Assembly: GCA_003152255.1 (NCBI GenBank)
Contig: PLZT01000687.1
Span: 16,378-23,772, forward strand
Length of the DNA stretch: 7,395 nucleotides
Direction of reading: 5' to 3'
From: Methylocystaceae bacterium
GTDB taxonomy: Bacteria; Pseudomonadota; Alphaproteobacteria; Rhizobiales; Beijerinckiaceae
In this document: piece by piece, positions 1 through 4,155 of the stretch
Layout of the letters: each line of letters starts with the position of its first letter
How positions within the stretch are numbered: the first letter of the stretch is position 1
Notes under the pieces: generated by a model
Told to the model about the DNA's origin: nothing
Databases searched by the model: none
The model's input: the letters and a program-made list of their open reading frames with translations, nothing else
Program-made: the position numbers and the translations under genes

Positions 1-371
1 ATGTAGGGCGCGCGCGGCTGAGCGGGCCATGAAGACGACTTTTTGATCCTGCTTCCTCGCGCAGGGAAGCCCGTCAGAGAATATTCGCCCGCTCGGGCTG
101 CACGCCGACCCCGCGATGACTCTAGCCAACATGCCCACCCTTGGCGTCGGCGCGATCACCGCACCCCAATTCCGCCGCCCTATGCTCGCGCCAGTTTGGC
201 GACGCGTCGACGCGCTGGAGCCGCACTCCGAGCAGATGGAACGGCCTGAGCGCGGATGTAGCGACGGGCCGTCCCCTGTGCTCAGGTTCGACAAAATAGG
301 AGAATCACGTTAGCTGCTTAGGCGCTTAGCTTACCTGCGCATTGGCTAGCCCTGGCCTAAAAAGGCAGATC
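1..371. other. Left-edge region without a recognisable gene
   Basis: I see no coding region I would defend here. The short + strand frames are Arg/Pro/Ala-rich, which is what high-GC DNA gives in a wrong frame, and no minus-strand frame is long. No tRNA or rRNA is apparent. The region lies downstream of the leftward gene cluster and upstream of the small + strand gene at 372. No 5' part of recQ (Walker A motif) is present here, which matters because recQ is truncated at about 4153. Confidence 0.5.
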
Positions 372-620
372 ATGACGGATCAGGATTTAATAATCGGACT
401 TGGGCGAGCGACGGTCTTCCTTCTCTCCGAGTTGTTAGAACAGAACGCGATTAATCGGGAAAGGGCTATTAGAAACTTTAGTAATTATTGTGAAAGCCAA
501 GGACATGAAAAGCACGAGCAAGCAACGAAGTTCTTTTTGGAGCAAATGATTGCTCTAATGAAGAGCGACCCGTCGAGACCTCCTCCAGCCCCCGTAATTC
601 CATTTCATGGCGGCAAATAG
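372..620 (+). CDS. Small hypothetical helical protein (82 aa)
   Basis: I do not recognise this protein. The start is the ATG at 372, six bases after an AAGG Shine-Dalgarno (362-365); an in-frame TTG at 342 has less support. The protein starts MTDQDLIIGLGRATVFLLSE and looks mostly alpha-helical. It has an amphipathic first half, a charged middle (residues about 48-65) and a Pro-rich tail ending PPPAPVIPFHGGK. There is no signal peptide or clear membrane helix. Codon use is AT-richer than the right half of the window (TTA, ATA, AGA, AAT), which fits a horizontally acquired gene. It runs against the minus-strand cluster to its right. A minus-strand ORF at 478-696 overlaps it, and only one of the two is likely to be real. 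I favour this one on protein composition. Confidence 0.5.
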   Translation: MTDQDLIIGLGRATVFLLSELLEQNAINRERAIRNFSNYCESQGHEKHEQATKFFLEQMIALMKSDPSRPPPAPVIPFHGGK

Positions 621-696
621 AGATGCTTTTGGCGATACCAGAGACGTCCATCTTCTGCGCAAGATTTGAGAAAAACTTTTCGTCTCTAGCATTCAT
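478..696 (-). CDS. Alternative small ORF (72 aa), antisense to the 372-620 gene
   Basis: This minus-strand frame begins at an ATG (694-696) preceded by a very good Shine-Dalgarno, AAGGGGG about 8-9 bases upstream. It has the same orientation as the cluster ending at 743, only 46 bp away, so it could be the cluster's last gene. The product (MNARDEKFFSNLAQKMDVSG...) is charged and soluble, and I do not recognise it. Its last 48 codons lie antisense to the + strand gene. I list it because the ribosome-binding site and orientation support it, but the composition of the + strand product looks more protein-like, so confidence is low. Confidence 0.25.
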   Translation of the reverse strand: MNARDEKFFSNLAQKMDVSGIAKSISICRHEMELRGLEEVSTGRSSLEQSFAPKRTSLLARAFHVLGFHNNY

Positions 697-724
697 TGCT
701 ATAGCCCCCTTGATTTGATCGTAT

Positions 725-745
725 TGGCGCGCTCCCGGCGCGCTA
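725..745 (-). terminator. GC hairpin at the end of the leftward cluster
   Basis: GCGCGC (727-732) and GCGCGC (738-743) can pair across a 5-base TCCCG loop, extended by one wobble pair and a T-A pair. The hairpin overlaps the stop codon of the Ala/Arg-rich gene (TAG at 743-745, minus strand). It has no U-tract, so it is at best a weak or Rho-assisted terminator or an mRNA-stabilising hairpin. Confidence 0.25.
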
Positions 746-1204
746 GGAACTCGCCTGACACGACTCAGCCGCCAGCCTTGCGCGGCGCTTGGCCTGATAG
801 GGTGTATTATACTCCCGCGCCTTCGCCTCGCGCTGGGCCTCCCGATCTAAGCGGATTGCCAGCGCGACAGCGGCCTCGATAGCACGGGCTTTCTTCGCGG
901 CATAAGACCGAGCCTGTCGCGCCGCTTCGACTTCGGGATGAGCGAGCCGGCAGCGACGGGCCTTGGCGTGGAAGCGCGGAAGATCAGCGTCGCGCCTGGC
1001 CTTTTCCGCAGCGCGGCGGCGCGTCACGGCAGCCTCATGACAGGCGAGCTTGATAGCCGCCTGTGCGCGTTTCGCCACTTTGCTCCGGGCAGCGCGGGCG
1101 GCCGCGATAGCATCGCGCGGGGCAGCATCGCGGGCGGCGATTGCCAGGGCGACGTGGGGCGAGAGGCGAGAGCGCCGCTCCGCGATGGTAGGACGCTTCG
1201 CCAT
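743..1204 (-). CDS. Ala/Arg-rich hypothetical protein, last gene of the leftward cluster (153 aa)
   Basis: The product is extremely rich in Ala, Arg and Lys and should form long, basic alpha-helices, possibly a coiled coil, over most of its length. Examples are residues about 15-75 and a second stretch rich in EAARQARSYAAKKARAIEAA. No catalytic motif, signal peptide or membrane segment is visible. The ATG at 1202-1204 lies 8 nt after the stop of the capsid-like gene (TAG 1213-1215), so it is probably translated by coupling. Its own Shine-Dalgarno is weak. Small basic Ala-rich proteins occur beside structural genes in phages, where they may act as scaffold-like or DNA-binding proteins, but here that is only positional inference. 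Such composition can also arise in a spurious frame of GC-rich DNA. The close spacing and shared orientation are the main reasons to accept it. Confidence 0.5.
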   Translation of the reverse strand: MAKRPTIAERRSRLSPHVALAIAARDAAPRDAIAAARAARSKVAKRAQAAIKLACHEAAVTRRRAAEKARRDADLPRFHAKARRCRLAHPEVEAARQARSYAAKKARAIEAAVALAIRLDREAQREAKAREYNTPYQAKRRARLAAESCQASS

Positions 1205-1212
1205 CGCAGGGC

Positions 1213-1755
1213 CTATTCCAGCGGCAAGACGGCGACGAAGGCCGTGAATTGGAGGCTCTTCGAGGTCGCGCCGAGCACTTCGACATACAGCGCGATAAAC
1301 TCGTTCATCACGTCGTTCTGTTCCGTGCAGAACAGGAGTTCACGCCGACCAGGGACGGTTGTATTACCCGCCGGCGCGCTACCGGCACCGCCCAGGAGCA
1401 CGGCTTCGCTGGCTGCAACCCCCAGGCCGCCGAGGCCGCCGAGGATCGCGGTTCCGAGGCCGATTTCTATGCAACCCAAGCTGACGGGCGCGAGCATATT
1501 TGCGGAACTTGAGCCTAGGATGTGGATGCGGTATCGGCCATCGGTCACGACCGAGATCGCGGCAATGTCGACCACAAGGGCCGCGTCAATCCGGGATTCT
1601 GAACCGACGATGCCCTGGTCTAAGCGATCGCTCGCGCCGCCGAGGTCGAGGATTTTGTTGGACCCGCCAACCTGCCCGAAGCCGGAGGCCGTGACCGCCG
1701 CCCCGCCGTCGTGAAGTTGCATGAACTTGTCAAAACTGTAGGTTCGCATACCCAT
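1213..1755 (-). CDS. Phage capsid-associated (decoration/cement-like) protein candidate (180 aa)
   Basis: This is the most protein-like product of the leftward cluster. It starts MGMRTYSFDKFMQLHDGGAA. A segment reading VTASG..QVGGSNKILDLGGASD (about 21-43) follows, then beta-rich stretches (ALVVDIAAISVVTDGRYRIHILGSS, about 59-83) and a glycine-rich middle. The C-terminal beta segments read RRELLFCTEQND and EFIALYVEVLGA, and the protein ends LQFTAFVAVLPLE. The repeated pattern of a beta strand, an ILDLG motif and a C-terminal Y-V-x-V / F-T-A-F strand recalls small capsid-associated proteins encoded near the major capsid gene of tailed phages. I recall this from family style and have not searched it. 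The ATG at 1753-1755 follows AAGGA by 8 nt, a good Shine-Dalgarno. The gene lies 41 nt after the upstream small gene and 8 nt before the Ala/Arg-rich gene. No terminase, portal or protease gene accompanies it in the window, so it may be a remnant. Confidence 0.6.
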   Translation of the reverse strand: MGMRTYSFDKFMQLHDGGAAVTASGFGQVGGSNKILDLGGASDRLDQGIVGSESRIDAALVVDIAAISVVTDGRYRIHILGSSSANMLAPVSLGCIEIGLGTAILGGLGGLGVAASEAVLLGGAGSAPAGNTTVPGRRELLFCTEQNDVMNEFIALYVEVLGATSKSLQFTAFVAVLPLE

Positions 1756-1796
1756 CGAAAGCGTCCTTGTGTCAGAGATTTAGGCGGTGGTGACCT

Positions 1797-2015
1797 TCAC
1801 GCGGCGCGCGGGGGAAAGTCGTCGTAATTGTCGGCTAGCGGGGGCCGAGGCGCGTTGAAAGGCTGACCCTGGGCCACCTTGCGGCCCGGGCCGCGATGGA
1901 TGCTCGCCGGCTCGTTGGCGACGGGAGCCGGGCGCGACTCGACAACCGTAAGGGCAGGGGCGGGGCCGCGAGCGACGGCATGGCCTACGCGATTGCGGTC
2001 GATCATGTTGGGCAT
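1797..2015 (-). CDS. Short Pro/Ala-rich hypothetical protein (72 aa)
   Basis: I do not recognise this protein. It starts MPNMIDRNRVGHAVARGPAP and is rich in Pro, Ala, Arg and Gly, with a disordered look and an acidic DNYDDFPP patch near the C-terminus. The ATG (2013-2015) lies one base beyond the stop of the upstream gene (TGA 2017-2019) and has a usable AAGGGA about 9 nt upstream, so the two should be translated together. The capsid-like gene starts 41 nt downstream. Proline-rich, low-complexity small proteins next to structural genes are often morphogenesis or scaffold accessories, but nothing here shows that directly. A spurious ORF remains possible. Exact coupling on both sides of a run of short frames argues against it. 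Confidence 0.45.
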   Translation of the reverse strand: MPNMIDRNRVGHAVARGPAPALTVVESRPAPVANEPASIHRGPGRKVAQGQPFNAPRPPLADNYDDFPPRAA

Positions 2016-2016
2016 G

Positions 2017-2226
2017 TCAGGATTTCCCTTCGGCTTCGAGGCGGCGTTTGGCGAGCAAAAAAACCCGCAAGTCCATCGGCGAGAGCGGCCCGCCGTGAAG
2101 GTGGCTCGGAGGCGGCGGCGAGCGTGGCGTTGCAGCCTCGACGGCGGCCCGTTGAGCGGCCAATTGCGCGACCCGGCGATCGCAGTAAGACGGCTGACGC
2201 GGCGGCGTGGCAGGAGGCTGGCTCAT
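2017..2226 (-). CDS. Short Pro-rich hypothetical protein (69 aa)
   Basis: I do not recognise this protein. The N-terminal half is Pro/Gln/Arg/Ala-rich (MSQPPATPPRQPSYCDRRVA). A proline run with a histidine (SPPPPSHLHGGPLSP) follows, then a short basic helix MDLRVFLLAKRRLEAEGKS at the C-terminus. Its ATG (2224-2226) overlaps the stop of the upstream gene in the arrangement ATGA, a classic translational-coupling junction. Its stop lies one base before the next start codon. The LSPMDLRVFLLAKRRLEAEGK tail is the best-ordered part and could be an interaction helix. Function unknown. Confidence 0.45.
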   Translation of the reverse strand: MSQPPATPPRQPSYCDRRVAQLAAQRAAVEAATPRSPPPPSHLHGGPLSPMDLRVFLLAKRRLEAEGKS

Positions 2227-2546
2227 TTCCAGTCTCCAAGGTGCCTATCGTGCAAGCCCGGTTCGCGCTTGGGATGGCTCGTCGGCGAGAAACGGTCGCT
2301 CCAGGGCGCATGGCTGGGCGACTGAACGACGCACAACTCAGCCCCGGCCGCGCGGCAAAGGTCGCGCAATTTGCCGATGCGCGGATCGTCGGCCAATTCC
2401 TTGATCGAGGCGTAGTCGGCGGCCGTCAAGCCAGCCTTCTGAACGAGCGTCTCGATTTTCATGCCGGTTTCGTCGGCAAGATGGTTAACCACCGCGAGAA
2501 CGTCGCTAATGCTCAGCACTTCCGCATATTTTCGCGCTATTGCCAT
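2223..2546 (-). CDS. Small HTH (XRE-like) domain protein, first gene of the compact leftward cluster (107 aa)
   Basis: Residues about 14-73 show the helical spacing of an XRE/Cro-type helix-turn-helix. They run through ISDVLAVVNHLADETGMKIE, then LVQKAGLTAADYASIKELAD, where a recognition helix would sit, then IGKLRDLCRAAGAELCVV, like the last helix and strand of many XRE repressors. The C-terminal 30 residues are polar and rich in Pro, Ser and His, and look disordered. The match is diverged, so DNA binding is an inference. The start is the ATG at 2544-2546 with AAGG about 9 nt upstream. The gene lies directly downstream of a promoter-like sequence with an embedded 24-bp palindrome and overlaps the next gene by ATGA. 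A plausible role is regulation of the cluster or of itself, by analogy with phage Cro/CII-type proteins. Confidence 0.55.
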   Translation of the reverse strand: MAIARKYAEVLSISDVLAVVNHLADETGMKIETLVQKAGLTAADYASIKELADDPRIGKLRDLCRAAGAELCVVQSPSHAPWSDRFSPTSHPKREPGLHDRHLGDWK

Positions 2547-2579
2547 CGTTTTTGACCTTGTTTCAAAGGTTAGTTTTAG

Positions 2580-2603
2580 GTCTAGAGTCGAACGACTCTA
2601 GAC
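2580..2603. promoter_or_regulatory. Perfect 24-bp palindrome, candidate operator
   Basis: GTCTAGAGTCG (2580-2590) and CGACTCTAGAC (2593-2603) are perfect complements separated by AA. The site lies 34 bp upstream of the start of the HTH-like gene at 2546 and overlaps the proposed -10 box of its promoter. A protein dimer bound there would block transcription of the leftward cluster. It could also fold as a hairpin in RNA, but there is no T-run to make a terminator. Confidence 0.6.
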
Positions 2604-2623
2604 TGATTTGGGGCGGTTTGCAA
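2595..2623 (-). promoter_or_regulatory. Predicted sigma70-type promoter of the compact leftward cluster
   Basis: Read on the minus strand, TTGCAA (2618-2623) and TAGAGT (2595-2600) are separated by exactly 17 bp, giving a plausible -35/-10 pair. The -10 lies inside the 24-bp palindrome. Transcription would start near 2588 and give a leader of about 40 nt before the ATG at 2546. This is a consensus match by eye with no experimental support. Confidence 0.4.
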
Positions 2624-2644
2624 CGCAATGCTTGGCGGGTTGCA

Positions 2645-2669
2645 GTGTAAAATTACACATATATTTGTG
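2645..2669. promoter_or_regulatory. Overlapping inverted repeats GTGTAA-AA-TTACAC and CACA-N6-TGTG
   Basis: GTGTAA (2645-2650) and TTACAC (2653-2658) form a 6-bp inverted repeat around AA. CACA (2656-2659) and TGTG (2666-2669) form another around six A/T bases. They lie upstream of the cluster promoter. The second resembles the CACATATGTG palindrome downstream of the XRE gene's promoter, so one regulator may bind both places. Confidence 0.35.
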
Positions 2670-2705
2670 GATGGTGGACAATAAACTTAGACTGATTGTT
2701 CGATG

Positions 2706-2745
2706 CTGACAGGGTGTTGTGGAGGCTGACAGGAATACTGACAGG
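2706..2745. repeat. Three direct repeats of CTGACAGG
   Basis: CTGACAGG occurs at 2706-2713, 2726-2733 and 2738-2745, with 20-bp and 12-bp periodicity. Three copies of an 8-mer within 40 bp is well above chance. Possible roles are regulator half-sites or iteron-like binding sites. The short array and lack of a replication initiator gene in view make the iteron reading weak. Confidence 0.5.
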
Positions 2746-2973
2746 GATGGATTTTCTGGAGAAAAAAATTAGACGGGGGTTAAATAAATACGGATGGTTT
2801 TACGCGCGCTTCAACGAGGAAGTCATTGATATCGTTGGCGTTTTTCCCCCTCCCCACCCCTTCGCGGCCGGATTTCCCACGGATCGACCCCCACGAGGTT
2901 GCACGCGAAAACGCAACCGGCGGGCGGTGGGCCGGCGCTGCAATCTCAAAGGGAGGGTCGCGGCATCACGCCA

Positions 2974-3372
2974 TCAGGCCGCTAGAAGCGCCAGCGCGGG
3001 CTGTGTAGCCGGTTCGTCAGCTAGAGCGGGGATGGTGGCGGGCGCTATCTGGAGCGCAGCGGGCGGGGCCTTTGCGGCCTGCGGACGTTTTGCGGCCTGC
3101 GGACGCTTTGCCGTGTGGAGGATGGCCGCGATCGCCTTTGGAAGGGGCTCGCCGGACTCGATAAGCGCGATCTTGAGCCCAAGGCTTGTGAGCAGCGTCG
3201 GGAGGGATATGGGGCCTAGGCGTCTGGTCCCGCACTCGATCTTGCTGGTATGGCCATCAGCCAGCCCGGCCGCCGCGTCCAGATCGAGGCTCGCAATCCC
3301 GAGGGCGTAGCGGCGTTCAGCCAGCAGCGCGACAAGTTCGGAGAGCGTGACGGCGAAACCGATCACCTGCAT
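2974..3372 (-). CDS. XRE-family HTH transcriptional regulator (132 aa)
   Basis: Residues about 9-70 form a good XRE/Cro-type helix-turn-helix. They run from LSELVALLAERRYALGIASL through LDAAAGLADGHTSKIECGTR, with the helix-turn-helix core and recognition helix, to RLGPISLPTLLTSLGLKIAL. The TSKIE..TRRLGP segment matches the usual (S)-x-IE-x-G-x-R pattern of the family. The C-terminal half is an Ala/Pro-rich low-complexity tail with a perfect internal repeat KRPQAAKRPQAA. I place the start at the ATG 3370-3372, not the upstream frame extension to 3474. A GAGGG Shine-Dalgarno lies 8 nt before it and a good promoter ends about 35 nt upstream, while the extra residues look non-coding. A 10-bp palindrome in the leader suggests autoregulation. 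It is the most upstream gene of the leftward set and probably its controller, as in prophage or satellite immunity regions. Confidence 0.75.
   Translation of the reverse strand: MQVIGFAVTLSELVALLAERRYALGIASLDLDAAAGLADGHTSKIECGTRRLGPISLPTLLTSLGLKIALIESGEPLPKAIAAILHTAKRPQAAKRPQAAKAPPAALQIAPATIPALADEPATQPALALLAA
3071..3106. repeat. 18-bp tandem duplication in the XRE gene
   Basis: Positions 3071-3088 and 3089-3106 carry the same 18 bp apart from the last base. This duplicates the six-residue unit KRPQAA in the regulator's tail. The near-identical DNA suggests a recent slippage or duplication. Confidence 0.85.
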
Positions 3373-3387
3373 TGCGATAGCCCTCGT

Positions 3388-3397
3388 CACATATGTG
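3388..3397. promoter_or_regulatory. Palindrome CACATATGTG in the XRE gene leader, candidate autoregulatory operator
   Basis: This perfect 10-bp palindrome lies 15 bp upstream of the ATG at 3372 and just downstream of the predicted transcription start (about 3400). That position suits a repressor of its own gene. The CACA...TGTG half-sites recur at 2656-2669. Confidence 0.4.
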
Positions 3398-3406
3398 CAT
3401 GTATTT

Positions 3407-3435
3407 ATATTATTCGATTTGCAGGCCAGGATCAA
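3407..3435 (-). promoter_or_regulatory. Predicted sigma70-type promoter of the XRE regulator gene
   Basis: On the minus strand, TTGATC (3430-3435) and TAATAT (3407-3412) are spaced by 17 bp, a near-consensus pair in an otherwise GC-rich window. It would give a leader of about 28 nt before the ATG at 3372. Its presence supports the shorter start over the upstream in-frame extension. Confidence 0.55.
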
Positions 3436-3516
3436 GATCGCATTGATAGGACAGCAGCCGCGAGGAGTGCTCAAGCCGTTGTGTTATAAGCATATCAGAT
3501 CGCGCGGCGCTAAATG

Positions 3517-3536
3517 TGCCAACAAAGTTGCCTACA
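3517..3536 (+). repeat. Left inverted-repeat core of the IS-like segment
   Basis: TGCCAACAAA, GT, TGCCTACA. It pairs with 4071-4090 on the opposite strand with only the two central bases differing. The internal TGCCAACA/TGCCTACA duplication is itself a 12-bp-spaced direct repeat. Confidence 0.8.
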
Positions 3537-3604
3537 ATGCCCGCCCGTGACCGCAGTTCAGGCTGGAGCGGCGACCGAGCCGAGCGGCCGCGAACATCAC
3601 TCAC

Positions 3605-3631
3605 GTTTCACCGGTTTCACCGGTTTCTCCG
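3605..3631. repeat. 9-bp tandem repeat GTTTCACCG, three copies
   Basis: GTTTCACCG occurs at 3605-3613 and 3614-3622, followed by GTTTCTCCG (3623-3631) and a decayed fourth unit. The period of 9 would code three-residue repeats (for example TGE on the minus strand), but stops follow at once and no gene contains it. A related ACCGG-AAA-CCGGT inverted repeat lies at 3764-3776. Confidence 0.75.
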
Positions 3632-3734
3632 GTTCTCGGAAGTCTGGAGTGGAAACTGTCACGCGCTCGTGCAAGTTTTTTCGCCGAGCTGCGGGGCGCG
3701 AGCGGTAGTTGCATTCCATATATATACAACCTCA

Positions 3735-3760
3735 GTTACCCCAGTGAGAGCTGGGGGAAC
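3735..3760. repeat. 10-bp stem hairpin with one mismatch
   Basis: GTTACCCCAG (3735-3744) and CTGGGGGAAC (3751-3760) pair at 9 of 10 positions around the loop TGAGAG. No T-run follows on either strand, so it is not a standard terminator. It lies inside the IS-like segment. Confidence 0.6.
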
Positions 3761-3953
3761 GATACCGGAAACCGGTGGAATATTTGCGCCGATCGCCCGC
3801 GTTCACTGGCCACCACCTTCCCCGCCAATTCCGCCCTCAAACCTCCCAATCCGACCATCCACCAAATCAGCATGCCACCCTGACTGACAGCCGCAACCAT
3901 TCATCGGTGCTCGTCCACCGTTGATTATGTCAGCCGTCAGCCTCGCGCCTGAT

Positions 3954-3991
3954 CGTTCGTTAAACAGGACAAACCGTTCGTTATTCCGAAC
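3954..3991. promoter_or_regulatory. Direct and inverted repeats of CGTTCGTTA, possible regulator site
   Basis: CGTTCGTTA occurs at 3954-3962 and 3975-3983, 21 bp (two helical turns) apart. The second copy also forms GTTCG-N6-CGAAC (3976-3991). On the minus strand this reads AACGAACG, a pattern often seen in TetR-type operators. No intact TetR gene is nearby, so this may be a left-over promoter. Confidence 0.35.
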
Positions 3992-4070
3992 ACCCCTCGC
4001 GCGCGTAGCATACCGTGGCAATATCAATATGTTGCAGAACCGCCGCCAGCTGGTCTCAGCCACCCGGCGA

Positions 4071-4090
4071 TGTAGGCATATTTGTTGGCA
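4071..4090 (-). repeat. Right inverted-repeat core of the IS-like segment
   Basis: TGTAGGCA, TA, TTTGTTGGCA on the + strand, the inverted partner of 3517-3536 with 18/20 identity. It lies about 62 bp left of the recQ break point. Confidence 0.8.
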
Positions 4091-4155
4091 TAATTATTTC
4101 CGCTGACACCAAAACAGCCTATGAAACCAACCGCTTAACCCGCCATAAAACGCTG

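Larger units (their letters stand above)
2547..2973. other. Control region between the two HTH genes
   Basis: I find no convincing gene in these 427 bp. The first 200 bp are AT-rich and hold a 24-bp palindrome, a second inverted repeat, a 10-bp direct repeat TAGACTGATT (2599-2608 and 2688-2697) and three copies of CTGACAGG. A + strand frame opens at TTG 2696 and reads plausibly for about 45 codons, but it then runs antisense through the XRE gene with Arg/Gly-rich content, so I do not call it. The density of repeats points to regulator binding or, less likely, a small replication-origin-like region. Confidence 0.5.
3473..4136. mobile_element. Degenerate IS-like or MITE-like segment flanked by inverted repeats
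   Basis: The core of the left arm, TGCCAACAAAgtTGCCTACA (3517-3536), matches the reverse complement of 4071-4090 at 18 of 20 positions. Each arm contains two related units, TGCC(A/T)ACA, a layout like paired transposase-binding sites in IS ends. The similarity seems to continue outward in weaker form. AAGCcGTTG at 3473-3481 faces AAGCgGTTG (reverse complement of 4128-4136) at almost the same distance from the core (35-36 nt). The interior (about 530 bp) has no transposase ORF, but has 9-bp repeats, a hairpin and AT-rich patches. The right arm ends about 16 bp before the point where recQ homology begins, so this segment or a larger element it belonged to probably broke recQ. The paired units and CCGCTGACA near the right end remind me of IS21-type ends, but I cannot confirm that. 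Exact boundaries and target duplication are not resolved. Confidence 0.5.

Noticed and set aside
124..139. AGCCAACATGCCCACC, resembling the IS-like repeat units
   Set aside because: The spacing and several bases differ from the TGCCAACA...TGCCTACA core. Probably chance.
938..1714. A 258-aa + strand frame across the capsid-like and Ala/Arg-rich genes
   Set aside because: It is antisense to the better minus-strand genes, low in complexity and without a ribosome-binding site.
1896..2555. A 219-aa + strand frame across the small leftward genes
   Set aside because: The composition is typical of a shadow frame. The minus-strand frames have Shine-Dalgarno sites, coupling junctions and an HTH-like product.
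2696..3310. A 204-aa + strand frame starting at TTG 2696
   Set aside because: Its first 45 codons look plausible, but the rest runs antisense through the well-supported XRE gene with Arg/Ala/Gly-rich wrong-frame composition. It has no good start site.
3373..3474. Longer start for the XRE gene at 3474
   Set aside because: The extra 34 residues cover a near-consensus promoter and lack homology-like composition. The ATG at 3372 has a good Shine-Dalgarno.
3803..4063. An 86-aa minus-strand frame in the IS-like segment
   Set aside because: It ends in a Gly-rich nonsense-like tail, has no family resemblance and lies in repeat-rich non-coding DNA.
4015..4155. N-terminal extension of the RecQ frame from GTG 4015
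   Set aside because: The residues bear no RecQ features (no P-loop or Gln motif), and the stretch contains the IS-like right repeat. It is an accidental in-frame fusion.
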